NCBI GenBank assembly: GCA_030526155.1
Contig: JAUNDI010000001.1
Location: forward strand, 62,001-126,000
Length of the DNA stretch: 64,000 bases
From: Bacteroidia bacterium
GTDB lineage: Bacteria; Bacteroidota; Bacteroidia; Bacteroidales; Marinilabiliaceae
Direction of reading: 5' to 3'
Shown in pieces: positions 10,396 to 18,828 of the stretch. A program made the position numbers and the translations under genes. The first letter of the stretch is position 1; every line of letters begins with the position of its first letter. The notes beneath the pieces are model-generated. The model had not been told where the DNA came from, made no database searches, and saw only the letters and a program-made list of their open reading frames with translations.

Positions 10396-11232
10396 TTATG
10401 CTTTTATTGGAATAGCCAATACTGGGCATTTTGAATTATTGACAAGCGATATGAGGAACGACTGGAAACGAGTGAGGAAGAATGAGCCCACGCTAGTAAC
10501 GTCGAGAGTCACCATATCGGCATCCATACATTGTACGGCCTCAAGGAATTGCTCATTAGCGTTGCTACCAGAAATGAGAGTAGTCTTCTCTACCTCTATT
10601 CCGTATGATGTAAGGTACTTCTCTACTTGTGATATGCTGCTTGTGATACGGGTAAGGATTGAGGCGATACCAGAACGTCTAATACCTATAAGGGTAGCTT
10701 TAGAACCGAAGAGTTTGCATATGCCACCTACAACAGGAACTTTGTATCGAGAAGCCTTTCCGATTTCGATAGGCACTGCGATACGGCTAAAGTTAGAGTC
10801 GTACACCATATCAGGGCGAATGACGAGGACAGGGCATGGGGCATTGCAGATTACGCGGTAAGCGTTACCACCGATCCAGCTCTTTGTAATGCCAGATACG
10901 CCATGAGAGCCCATAACAATCATTACGGCATCGTCATATTTAGCTTGACCAATAATTTCGTCTGCTACGATACCAGTACGAATCTTATAGTCCATCTTAC
11001 CCCCCTTGACATAATATGATTGTCGATTCTCGAGCAAAAGGTTATCTAGTAGTTGTTGTACTTCGGAGGTCTCCTTATTACCTAGAATTTCGAACCCCTT
11101 AGCAAGCTTCTCCTTGTTGCCTACGTATATGATACGCAACTCAGCACTTAGCTTATTAGCTATTGAGATACCTGTCTTGAGAGCACAAAGGGATGTCTCT
11201 GAGAAGTCAAGTGGGACTATAATTTTTTTCAT
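10396..11232 (-). CDS. Universal stress protein, two UspA domains
   Basis: A 278-residue cytoplasmic protein made of two tandem UspA folds. The first has the nucleotide-binding-like loop GSHGVSGITKSWIGGNAYRV at about residues 108-127, followed by CPVLVI. The second ends in a similar CPVLAIPI but has lost the glycine-rich loop, so only one ATP site is likely. Its role is general stress adaptation; no specific partner can be named. Bases 11233-11285 upstream hold an AT-rich segment with TACGTACG-like symmetry but no TAnnTTTG match. Confidence 0.88.
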   Translation of the reverse strand: MKKIIVPLDFSETSLCALKTGISIANKLSAELRIIYVGNKEKLAKGFEILGNKETSEVQQLLDNLLLENRQSYYVKGGKMDYKIRTGIVADEIIGQAKYDDAVMIVMGSHGVSGITKSWIGGNAYRVICNAPCPVLVIRPDMVYDSNFSRIAVPIEIGKASRYKVPVVGGICKLFGSKATLIGIRRSGIASILTRITSSISQVEKYLTSYGIEVEKTTLISGSNANEQFLEAVQCMDADMVTLDVTSVGSFFLTRFQSFLISLVNNSKCPVLAIPIKA

Positions 11233-11285
11233 AGCACGGACGATATTGATTAGTTTTATATTCGTACGTATATAATTGTTGAAAG

Positions 11286-12119
11286 TTACTCAATAGACTC
11301 TGTCCATTGGGCTGCCTCTATGATATCACATTCATCGTAAAAAGGATGGTCGAATATACCGAATATTGTAGAGCCGCTACCAGACATGGCTGCGTATATA
11401 GCCCCTTTGTCCAATAGCCAGTTCTTGATATCCGCTAGTTGGGGGTGAGCCTTGAAGACAGATTTCTCGAAGTCGTTCACCAATAGTCCCATCCATTCAG
11501 ATATTGGACGCTTAATAATCTCCTCTATGTGTATTTGAGGTTCGCTAGGAGTTACTCCAGCGTAAGCCTCGGCAGTAGATACGTGGATTTCGGGCTTTAT
11601 GAGGCGGATATATTTACCCTTTAGGGTGTTAACCTCTATTGGAGTAAGGATGTCACCTATTCCGGAGGCGAGGGCAGGAGTATTTTTTACAAAGAATGGG
11701 CAATCTGCACCTACCTTTGAGAGGATTTTTTCCATCTCCTCGTTAGATAAGCCTAGGGATAGGATATTGTTAAGAGTCTTTACTAAAGCAGCAGCATCTG
11801 CGCTACCACCTCCTAGTCCGGCGCCCATAGGAACCTGTTTATGGAGGTGCATATATACGCAAGGGATATCACGTACTGCCTTCAAAGCGTATAGAGCCTT
11901 AACTAAGATATTCTTCTCAGGAGGGCAGTCTACTACTAGACCCGTTTGCTTAAGGATGTAATCGTGCCCCTTTGATAATTCCTCACCAGGGATGGTGACC
12001 TCAAGGAGGTCGGCTTGATGGAGAGGAAAGAAGAGAGTCTCTATATTATGGTATCCGTCAGGCCTCTTGTTGATGATGTTGAGGCCAAGGTTTATTTTGC
12101 AATTAGCGAATGATATCAT
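11286..12119 (-). CDS. ispE: 4-diphosphocytidyl-2-C-methyl-D-erythritol kinase
   Basis: GHMP kinase of the MEP isoprenoid pathway; it phosphorylates CDP-methylerythritol at the 2-hydroxyl. The ATP loop PMGAGLGGGSADAAA is at about residues 95-109, the N-terminal KINLGLNI contains the substrate-contacting Lys, and MSGSGSTIFGIF is the C-terminal GHMP motif. The length of 277 is normal. The ATG overlaps the stop of the upstream transporter gene by 4 bases. Confidence 0.95.
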   Translation of the reverse strand: MISFANCKINLGLNIINKRPDGYHNIETLFFPLHQADLLEVTIPGEELSKGHDYILKQTGLVVDCPPEKNILVKALYALKAVRDIPCVYMHLHKQVPMGAGLGGGSADAAALVKTLNNILSLGLSNEEMEKILSKVGADCPFFVKNTPALASGIGDILTPIEVNTLKGKYIRLIKPEIHVSTAEAYAGVTPSEPQIHIEEIIKRPISEWMGLLVNDFEKSVFKAHPQLADIKNWLLDKGAIYAAMSGSGSTIFGIFDHPFYDECDIIEAAQWTESIE

Positions 12120-13057
12120 CTTTTTTTACGAGCTTTCCAAAGTTGGTATGAATTGAAAGTATTTTGCCAAAGGACGTATGCACCAGGAGCGACAGAGGTA
12201 ATAGGTTGGAGGTATGTATAAGCCATCCAAATAGCGAATACAGTATTTTTCTGACCTACTGCCTGACCTGCGCTAATTCTATCATTGTATTTAGAGCCAA
12301 TTTTTTTGCCTATGGCGTATTGGACAAAACAGCAAACAAGGCTAATGATAGCTAAGAGGAATACTATATGAATTTGTTCTGAGTCGTCCACTATGTTTTT
12401 CACTGTTTTGCCCATTACCATTGCGAGAGCTACAGCCCAAATATAGAAAGCGAAACCTGCATGAGCGTTAAGGAAAGCGTGAGCAGACTTCCAGCAGTAA
12501 CGAAGCAGTTGAGCTATGATAAATGGGAAGATGAGTAGTGGGAATACCTTTTTAAGGATAATCCAAAAGGCAGACCAGAAATCAAGGTCAGATGGATTAA
12601 CCAAAGGGAATACGAGAGGTACGAATACTGCTGTAAGGATATTTACCAAAAATGTATATGTAATTAGAGTTACGGCATTTCCACCTAGTTTAGCTGTAAT
12701 CACGGCACCAGCGGTAGCTGTTGGGCAGATGAAACAGATAAGAGCCCCTTGGAAGAGCAGAGGGTGCCAATTAAAATAGATAGCCGCAGTAGCGCATAGT
12801 AGGGATATGACGAGCTGGAACCCTAGAAGCTCAAAGTGCCACTTGCAGAAATGTAATTCGCTTGTTTTTACCTTACTGAACGCCAATAGAAGTTGTGCGA
12901 AGATAAGTCCTGGAGTAAGTATTTTATCTATCTCATGGACAAGAGGCTTTGTAGGTTGGAGGAAGTCCAAGTGAGCGAAAGCGAGGTATATGAGGACTCC
13001 CGTCAGCATAGCCAACGGGAGAGTCCAGTTTTTGATGAAAGAAATAATGCGGTTCAT
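12116..13057 (-). CDS. BASS-family (bile acid:sodium symporter-like) transporter
   Basis: An inner-membrane protein of 313 residues with about nine or ten hydrophobic segments. The motif CPTATAGAVITAKLGGNAV lies in the crossover helix region characteristic of the bile acid:sodium symporter/arsenite permease superfamily. Bacterial members move organic anions, and the substrate here cannot be named. The start codon shares one base with the stop of the rRNA methyltransferase gene (TAATG) and the stop overlaps ispE, so all three are tightly coupled. Confidence 0.8.
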   Translation of the reverse strand: MNRIISFIKNWTLPLAMLTGVLIYLAFAHLDFLQPTKPLVHEIDKILTPGLIFAQLLLAFSKVKTSELHFCKWHFELLGFQLVISLLCATAAIYFNWHPLLFQGALICFICPTATAGAVITAKLGGNAVTLITYTFLVNILTAVFVPLVFPLVNPSDLDFWSAFWIILKKVFPLLIFPFIIAQLLRYCWKSAHAFLNAHAGFAFYIWAVALAMVMGKTVKNIVDDSEQIHIVFLLAIISLVCCFVQYAIGKKIGSKYNDRISAGQAVGQKNTVFAIWMAYTYLQPITSVAPGAYVLWQNTFNSYQLWKARKKR

Positions 13058-14505
13058 TACTCTTGTTTTTCTACTCTTTCTGATTCAGGAATAAGTTCTA
13101 GTTCCACTACACTCTCCACGTGGTGTGTTTGTGGGAACATATCTACTGCTCTAAGAGATACGACGCGGTAAGCGTGAGACATCATTTGGAGGTCTCTAGC
13201 CTGAGTTGCTGAATTACAGCTAACGTATACGATGCGTGCAGGCGCAGCGGCGAGTATAGTTTTTACGACATCAGGGTGCATTCCAGCGCGAGGTGGGTCG
13301 ACAATCATTACATCTGGTCTACCATGCTTTGCGATGAAGTCGGCAGTAAGAACATCCTTCATATCGCCAGCGAAGAATTCGGTATTGGTAATGTTATTGA
13401 TTTGGCTATTAACCTTAGCATCCTCTATAGCCTCTGGAACATACTCTATACCTACTACCTTTTTACACTGACGTGCTACGAAGTTGGCAATAGTACCTGT
13501 ACCAGTGTAGAGGTCATATACTACCTCGTTGCCAGTTAGGTGAGCCTTCTCGCGTGTTATCTCGTAGAGGCGTTGTGCTTGAGCACTATTAGTTTGGTAG
13601 AAAGATTTAGGGCCAACCTTATACTTTACGTCGCCCATTTGCTCCATGATATAATCTTGACCAGAGAAGACGCATATCTCTTGGTCTGTAATTGTGTCAT
13701 TATGCTTCTCGTTGATTACGTATAGGAGAGATGTAATCTCAGGGAATTTAGCCTTGAGTTCTGACAAGAGTGCTTCACGAACCTTCTTGTCCTCGCGACC
13801 GAGGGTAAGGATGACCATTATCTCACCAGTAGAAGAGGTACGGATAATGAGAGTACGAAGGAAGCCATGCTGCTCACGGAGGTCGTAAAAGTCGACATTA
13901 TGCTCCAATCCCCAATCTCTAATGAAGTTACGTATCTCGTTACTTGGATAAGGTTGAAGGTGGCACTTATCGATATTTACAACCTTATCGAATAGACCAG
14001 GTACATGGAATCCAGCGCAGCGCATCTCTAGTTGAGGCTCGCCCGCTTCAGCTCTACGTCTATTCTCTCCCACCTCTTCGCCGGTGAGCCAACGACGATT
14101 AGAGAAGGTATATTCAAGTTTATTACGGTATTCGAATTGCTTGTCAGATGCGCATATAGTCTCCTCTTGAGGTAGGGTGAGGTGGCCTAGACGAGTAAGA
14201 TTACTTACTACCTCACGCTGTTTGTATTTAAGTTGCTCCTCGTATGGAAGGTGTTGCCATTTGCAACCACCACATACGCCGAATTCAGGGCATCTTGGTT
14301 CGATGCGGATAGGAGATGGGGTAACTATGCGTACAACTTTTCCCTCCCAGTATGATGAACGTTTTCTATTTATCTCAACATCCGCGAAGTCACCTGGCAC
14401 CGCGCCAGTAACGAACACGACTCTATCTTCATATCTGAAGAGAGCCTTGCCTTCTGCAGCAACATCTGTAATCTCTACATTTTCTATTAGCGTACGCTTT
14501 TTCAT
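13057..14505 (-). CDS. 23S rRNA (uracil-C5)-methyltransferase, RumA/RlmD family
   Basis: SAM-dependent m5U methyltransferase of 482 residues. An N-terminal TRAM domain (VEITDVAAEGKALFRYED) is followed by the iron-sulfur cysteines in CPEFGVCGGCKW. The catalytic domain has DLYTGTGTIANF (SAM loop), VDPPRAGMHP, and the catalytic Cys in VYVSCNSATQARD. The target position (U1939 or U747 in E. coli numbering) cannot be decided from sequence. It lies first in a coupled run with the BASS transporter and ispE. The 31-base gap to trkH upstream has no clear promoter. Confidence 0.92.
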   Translation of the reverse strand: MKKRTLIENVEITDVAAEGKALFRYEDRVVFVTGAVPGDFADVEINRKRSSYWEGKVVRIVTPSPIRIEPRCPEFGVCGGCKWQHLPYEEQLKYKQREVVSNLTRLGHLTLPQEETICASDKQFEYRNKLEYTFSNRRWLTGEEVGENRRRAEAGEPQLEMRCAGFHVPGLFDKVVNIDKCHLQPYPSNEIRNFIRDWGLEHNVDFYDLREQHGFLRTLIIRTSSTGEIMVILTLGREDKKVREALLSELKAKFPEITSLLYVINEKHNDTITDQEICVFSGQDYIMEQMGDVKYKVGPKSFYQTNSAQAQRLYEITREKAHLTGNEVVYDLYTGTGTIANFVARQCKKVVGIEYVPEAIEDAKVNSQINNITNTEFFAGDMKDVLTADFIAKHGRPDVMIVDPPRAGMHPDVVKTILAAAPARIVYVSCNSATQARDLQMMSHAYRVVSLRAVDMFPQTHHVESVVELELIPESERVEKQE

Positions 14506-14536
14506 CTGTATATATTAGTATATAGTTTGTATCGAA

Positions 14537-15991
14537 TTATTTCTTCCAGAAAGAGGGGACGAAAAGTATCACTACGGTGAATATTTCTAGTCGTCCTAGT
14601 AGCATGAGTATAATCATTATACTCTTGGTATAGGTAGATAGTTCGTATATATTACCATTAGGGCCGAAAGAGCCGACACTAATACCTATATCACCAAGAG
14701 AGTTGGCGCCTAAGCCGAATGCATCCTCAAAAGATAAGCCGTCGAAAGATATTAGGATTACTCCTATAATCATCACTATAAAGTAGAATAGGAGGAAGAG
14801 AGTAACGCTACGCAAATCGGTAGAGTTAAGACCCTTTCCGTTGTACTTTACAGGTACTATGGCGGTTGGGTGGATCATGCGACGAAATTCGCCCTTGATA
14901 TATCTTACTGTTACGATTATACGCATGAACTTCAAGCCACCAGATGTCGATGAGGTACAAGTGCCTGTCACCATTAGCAATACGGTAATAGTGGTAGCTA
15001 TGGCAGGCCACATAGAGTAGTTGTCTGTGGTGAAGCCAGTAGAAGTCATGACACTCACCACATGGAAAAGAGAGCGGCGGAAACAATACTCGCCACTGGT
15101 AGTGCCAGACTCAGATATATAGAGAGGTATGCATATGGACAGTGCGCAGACGATAATAGCTAGGATGTATATACGCAACTCGTCGTCACTAAATACCTTA
15201 TTCCACTTATTAAACAACATAGCATAGAATAAGGTGAAGTTCATACCCCCTAGGAACATGAATAATATCACCACATACTCTATGTATGCGGAGCCATAGA
15301 AACCTATGCTAGCTGCATGAGGAGAGAAGCCTCCAGTTGATAGGGTAGAGAACGAGTGGCATACAGCCTCGAATACAGGCATGCCACCAAGTCGGAGTAG
15401 TACTATCTCGATAAGGGTTAGTAAGATATAGAAACCCCATGCGTAACGAGCTACCTCGTTTATTTTAGGGTGCACTCTATCGGTCTTATTAATTGAAGCC
15501 TCTGCTGTGAACATCTGCATACCACCGATGCCGAGAGCGGGGAAGAGGACTGCAGACAAGGTAATGATACCCATGCCACCAATCCATTGAGACATGGCAC
15601 GCCATAGGATAAGAGACTTAGGAGAGGCGTCGATGCGAGGGATGACGGAGCTACCTGTGGTGGTAAAGCCAGACATAGATTCGAATAGGGAATCTATAAA
15701 AGACATGCCATTGCCCATGAAATAGGGGATCATGCCAAATAGGGTGAATACGACCCATACGGAAGATACTACAATATAAGTATCTTGTTTGCTGACGTTG
15801 TGAGAGTGTTTGGTGGTAGTGAATTTAAGGATAGCTCCGACGATAGCTGTGAAAATAGCCGAACCTAGGAATACCATAGCGATATTCTCTGAGTATAACC
15901 AACCTATGAAAGCTGGTACTAGCATAAAGCCACTTAGGATAAGTAGCAATGCGCCTAGCATGTTTAATATTAGCTTTATGTTGGTTGACAT
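14537..15991 (-). CDS. trkH: Trk-type potassium uptake channel subunit TrkH
   Basis: Inner-membrane K+ channel of 484 residues with the four-repeat TrkH/KtrB architecture. Selectivity-filter-like loops are visible in order: GFTTTGSSVI, FSTLSTGGFSPH, VMTSTGFTTDN, and GANSLGDIGISVG. No gating partner TrkA is encoded nearby, so the regulatory subunit must be elsewhere. The start at 15991 aligns with the family N terminus, and the promoter -7 element ends only 5 bases before it, implying a leaderless mRNA. Confidence 0.93.
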   Translation of the reverse strand: MSTNIKLILNMLGALLLILSGFMLVPAFIGWLYSENIAMVFLGSAIFTAIVGAILKFTTTKHSHNVSKQDTYIVVSSVWVVFTLFGMIPYFMGNGMSFIDSLFESMSGFTTTGSSVIPRIDASPKSLILWRAMSQWIGGMGIITLSAVLFPALGIGGMQMFTAEASINKTDRVHPKINEVARYAWGFYILLTLIEIVLLRLGGMPVFEAVCHSFSTLSTGGFSPHAASIGFYGSAYIEYVVILFMFLGGMNFTLFYAMLFNKWNKVFSDDELRIYILAIIVCALSICIPLYISESGTTSGEYCFRRSLFHVVSVMTSTGFTTDNYSMWPAIATTITVLLMVTGTCTSSTSGGLKFMRIIVTVRYIKGEFRRMIHPTAIVPVKYNGKGLNSTDLRSVTLFLLFYFIVMIIGVILISFDGLSFEDAFGLGANSLGDIGISVGSFGPNGNIYELSTYTKSIMIILMLLGRLEIFTVVILFVPSFWKK

Positions 15992-15996
15992 GCCGG

Positions 15997-16004
15997 CAAA
16001 GTTA
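15997..16004 (-). promoter_or_regulatory. -7 element TAACTTTG for trkH, leaderless
   Basis: Minus-strand TAACTTTG matches TAnnTTTG. It ends 5 nt before the trkH ATG. Transcription in Bacteroidota normally begins about 5-8 nt after this element, so the transcript should start at or next to the A of the start codon. Confidence 0.6.
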
Positions 16005-16028
16005 CGAATAAATCCCTAATAGTGTACC

Positions 16029-17039
16029 TTAGGAATTTGCTATGCGCATAGCCTCGCATATAAACTCAATGGTTCTGAGAGCCTCCTCAGGAGATATGTG
16101 AGGGCGGTCGACATTATTAATAGAATTGACCACATTCTCTATTACATAGCAATGGTTGGCTGCTGAGCCCTTGTATTCTCCGTAGTCGTTTGGGGTATTA
16201 CATGGGGAGAGTTCAGGCATTTGGTAGTTGTCTATATGGCATTCGAGGACGGTATCCATATATTGTCCGCCTATTTTTACGGAGCCCTTAGAGCCGATAA
16301 TAGTAACGGACGATTCGAGGTTGCGATTCCAAACAGATGTGCTGAAATTGAAGACACCAATAGTCCTGTCGCAACGGAAATTTATTACTCCACTATCTGC
16401 GAATGGGGTAATACCCTCGTGAGTGAGGTTGTCCATTGTTACGTGAGTAATTTCTACCCTTTTGTTTAGTAGCCAAAGGAGGATATCGACGTAGTGAGAG
16501 AATTGGGTGAACAATACTCCACCATCCATATCGAGAGAACCATGCCAATGGTTAGGCTTATAGTAGCGAGAGTCGCGGTTCCAGAAACAGTTGACAATTA
16601 CCATATTGATATTACCAAGCCTTCCACTACTAATAATCTCCTTGAGCCAAGCAGAAGGAGGAGAGTATCTATTCTGCATTACGGGGAAGAACTGATAGCC
16701 GGTCTGTTTAGCGGTATCCAATATTCTTTGGGCATCATTTACGGTAAGCGCTATAGGCTTTTCTATTATTGGGTATCTACCAGATTGTAGGACCTCGATA
16801 GCCATATTGGCATGTAGGCCATTAGGGGTAGTAATAGATACTACCTCTACCTCTGGGTGGGCAGAAAGAAGTTTCGATATAGTAGTGTATAGTGGGATTT
16901 CTGGTTCGAGTTCGATTTCCTCTCTACTACGGATATCGCATACAGCTACAAGATTAGCGTACGGATTATCTGATATATGTTGTTTGTGCCTTTTGCCTAT
17001 CATGCCTAGGCCTATTATGGCAAATTGTACTATTCTCAT
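16029..17039 (-). CDS. Gfo/Idh/MocA oxidoreductase, WlbA/WbpB-like
   Basis: NAD(P)-dependent sugar oxidoreductase of 336 residues. The N-terminal Rossmann motif GLGMIGKRH, the EKPIAL motif with the catalytic-site Lys, and the [21 protein letters not shown] segment fit the WlbA/WbpB group, which oxidises UDP-GlcNAcA at C3. The ATG at 17039 overlaps the stop of the upstream acetyltransferase gene (ATGA). A longer reading starting at 17099 would run inside that gene and was rejected. Pairing with a WbpD-like acetyltransferase strengthens the assignment. Confidence 0.85.
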   Translation of the reverse strand: MRIVQFAIIGLGMIGKRHKQHISDNPYANLVAVCDIRSREEIELEPEIPLYTTISKLLSAHPEVEVVSITTPNGLHANMAIEVLQSGRYPIIEKPIALTVNDAQRILDTAKQTGYQFFPVMQNRYSPPSAWLKEIISSGRLGNINMVIVNCFWNRDSRYYKPNHWHGSLDMDGGVLFTQFSHYVDILLWLLNKRVEITHVTMDNLTHEGITPFADSGVINFRCDRTIGVFNFSTSVWNRNLESSVTIIGSKGSVKIGGQYMDTVLECHIDNYQMPELSPCNTPNDYGEYKGSAANHCYVIENVVNSINNVDRPHISPEEALRTIEFICEAMRIANS

Positions 17040-17614
17040 TCTGCGATTAGCTTTACTGTTCCGTTCAGGAGTTGGTATTTTTCGCCAGTGGCTGGGCATG
17101 TGGCGATATTATCCTCGTTGAAAGATAACTTTTGGCCATTACGACTTATCCAACCATGCTGTCTAGCTGGGACGCCCATGACTATGGCGAAAGGTTTGAC
17201 GTCTTTGGTGACTGTACTACCAGCGCCCACTAAGGCATATTCGCCTATTTTTACTCCACATACTACTGTAGAGTTAGCGCCAATGGTCGCCCCTCGTCTT
17301 AATAAGGTAGGTTTGAATTCGTGTTTTCTTTCGATGAAACTCCTTGGGTTTATGACATTAGTGAAGACCACAGAAGGCCCAATAAAGACATCATCCTCTA
17401 CGGTTACCCCAGAGTATACGGATACATTGTTTTGTATTTTTACTCCATTGCCTATTGATACCCCACGATCTATCATGACATTCTGGCCGATATTACACCC
17501 ATTGCCGATTGAGGCACCAGTCATGATATGGCAGAAGTGCCATATTTTGGTATTGTTGCCAATGGAGCAAGGGAGGTCGATTATGGATGATTCGTGTACG
17601 AAATAATTTGACAT
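17036..17614 (-). CDS. Hexapeptide-repeat N-acetyltransferase, WbpD/WlbB-like
   Basis: A 192-residue left-handed beta-helix acetyltransferase with many hexapeptide repeats ([20 protein letters not shown] through [11 protein letters not shown]). The sequence resembles WbpD/WlbB, which acetylates the 3-amino group of UDP-GlcNAc(3NH2)A. The conserved [13 protein letters not shown] and [13 protein letters not shown] segments surround the likely acetyl-CoA site. A short C-terminal cap after the helix contains CPATGEKY. It begins one base after the carbonic anhydrase stop and overlaps the WlbA-like gene by 4 bases. Confidence 0.85.
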   Translation of the reverse strand: MSNYFVHESSIIDLPCSIGNNTKIWHFCHIMTGASIGNGCNIGQNVMIDRGVSIGNGVKIQNNVSVYSGVTVEDDVFIGPSVVFTNVINPRSFIERKHEFKPTLLRRGATIGANSTVVCGVKIGEYALVGAGSTVTKDVKPFAIVMGVPARQHGWISRNGQKLSFNEDNIATCPATGEKYQLLNGTVKLIAE

Positions 17615-17615
17615 G

Positions 17616-18365
17616 TTATGCCTCTATTGTAGTTAGTTCGCCCGTTGTGGAGTCCATGATATACCCCTTTACGATGATATCCTTAGGTACGAGAGGGTGA
17701 TTTTTGACCAAATCTACTGTTTCAAGCACGGCATCCTCAGTTTCGTCGAAGCCATGTAGCCAAGAATCGAGGTCGATACCACAATGCTTCATGAGAGATA
17801 TATGCTCCTCGTCTATACCACGCTTACGCATTAGGTCGAGCATCTCTGAGCCATCCATACCCTGAACACCGCATCCAGTATGACCGATAATCATTATTTC
17901 ATTAACGCCAAGTTCGTATATAGCCACTAAGAGAGAGCGGACGGTAGAGTCGAACGGATGCGTGATTGTACCGCCCGCGTTTTTGATGATTTTGACATCG
18001 CCATTCTTTATGCCCAGTGCGGCAGGTAGGAGCTCTACTAGACGAGTATCCATACATGTGACGATAGCAATTTTGCGGTCGGGATACTTACTAGTAGCAT
18101 ATTTCTCGTATTGTTTTTCGGCAACGAAACGCTTGTTGTACTCTAGCATTTCCGTTAGCGGGTCAGTAGAAGGCTTCTCCTCGGAAGAGGTGGGCGTTGG
18201 GTCGTCCTCCTTTATTGAGTCTAAGAGACGTTGCGCTATAGCGTGCCCCATTGAGGCGGCTTGTCCAAGCATCTCCTTGGCACGTTGTATATCTTTATCG
18301 ACACCCTCTCCGGTGAGGAAACGGCGCCCTACGGAGAAGAGGATTTCAGGATCTTCGTTGTACAT
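17616..18365 (-). CDS. Beta-carbonic anhydrase with N-terminal Sel1-like repeat
   Basis: Zinc enzyme interconverting CO2 and bicarbonate; 249 residues. Residues 1-47 form a Sel1/TPR-like helical hairpin ([20 protein letters not shown], then [10 protein letters not shown]). A Pro/Ser/Glu-rich linker leads into a beta-class anhydrase domain. Zinc ligands are Cys104 (CMDTR, with Asp106-Arg108) and His162/Cys165 (GHTGCG). No signal peptide is present, so it is cytoplasmic. It is the first gene of a tight run with the two UDP-sugar genes, an unexpected pairing. The N-terminal fusion is unusual for the family. Confidence 0.9.
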   Translation of the reverse strand: MYNEDPEILFSVGRRFLTGEGVDKDIQRAKEMLGQAASMGHAIAQRLLDSIKEDDPTPTSSEEKPSTDPLTEMLEYNKRFVAEKQYEKYATSKYPDRKIAIVTCMDTRLVELLPAALGIKNGDVKIIKNAGGTITHPFDSTVRSLLVAIYELGVNEIMIIGHTGCGVQGMDGSEMLDLMRKRGIDEEHISLMKHCGIDLDSWLHGFDETEDAVLETVDLVKNHPLVPKDIIVKGYIMDSTTGELTTIEA

Positions 18366-18570
18366 ATTTACCTTGTTAGTATAATGCAGTGAGGGTAGTA
18401 TATCTTGAAAATGAAAGAGCCCTCGTGTAGAGAGCCCTTATTGTATCTTGTTTAGTTGGTTTTACGCGAAAAAAGAGAAGAGGTTACACTTTTGGTGTTA
18501 TTTTTTTGTGAAGATAGTTGGCTCTTTAGATAAGCGTAAGATAAGATTAGAAAAGATGGGTGTGCTCAGT

Positions 18571-18650
18571 GTATAGCCTGCATAGAGCGAGGTATGAGCG
18601 AGGTATGAGCAAGTGTATAAGGAAATAATGTTAAGATAGATTTAGAATAT
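18571..18650 (+). repeat. Dispersed 11-bp-unit repeat, copy 1
   Basis: Four imperfect tandem 11-bp units (catagagcgag, gtatgagcgag, gtatgagcaag, tgtataaggaa) start at 18581. They are preceded by gcctg and followed by ataatg and tttagaatat. The whole stretch aligns with the minus strand at 38949-39025 and, more loosely, with 58486-58558. It lies between two divergent operons. Confidence 0.75.
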
Positions 18651-18675
18651 GTGATATGGCAAGTAGAGTGGGGGG

Positions 18676-18683
18676 TATGTTTG
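18676..18683 (+). promoter_or_regulatory. Candidate -7 element TATGTTTG for the SpoIIE operon
   Basis: TATGTTTG matches TAnnTTTG. It would give a leader of about 140 nt before the ATG at 18829. No -33 element is evident, so this is a tentative call. Confidence 0.35.
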
Positions 18684-18828
18684 ATGATTGTGTTTGAGCA
18701 GGGAGACGAGTTATAAATACTTGTTCCATTTTTGAGTTAAAGATTTGCGTCTAAATGCGCCCTTTATTTGTAACATTGTCTTGCTTTTCAGTGTAAAACG
18801 ACGTGTATTATACACACCCTCACATAGG

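Larger units (their letters stand above)
18366..18828 (+). other. Divergent intergenic region, about 460 bp
   Basis: The region separates the carbonic anhydrase operon (-) from the SpoIIE operon (+). It holds one copy of the three-copy dispersed repeat (18571-18650) and a candidate plus-strand -7 element (18676-18683). Near the minus-strand gene are two direct copies of AGAGCCCT about 16 bp apart. No reading frame with a plausible product, tRNA or known riboswitch was recognised. Confidence 0.6.

Noticed and set aside
17040..17099. A 20-residue N-terminal extension of the WlbA-like oxidoreductase
   Set aside because: It lies inside the acetyltransferase gene and precedes the family start; the ATGA overlap at 17036-17039 is the natural coupling.
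17025..17606. A 193-codon plus-strand frame over the acetyltransferase gene
   Set aside because: Mirror of the hexapeptide repeats; repeats on one strand keep the other open.
18571..18650. Reading the 11-bp repeat as a CRISPR array or insertion-sequence end
   Set aside because: Units are contiguous with no spacers, and there is no transposase gene or terminal inverted repeat nearby.
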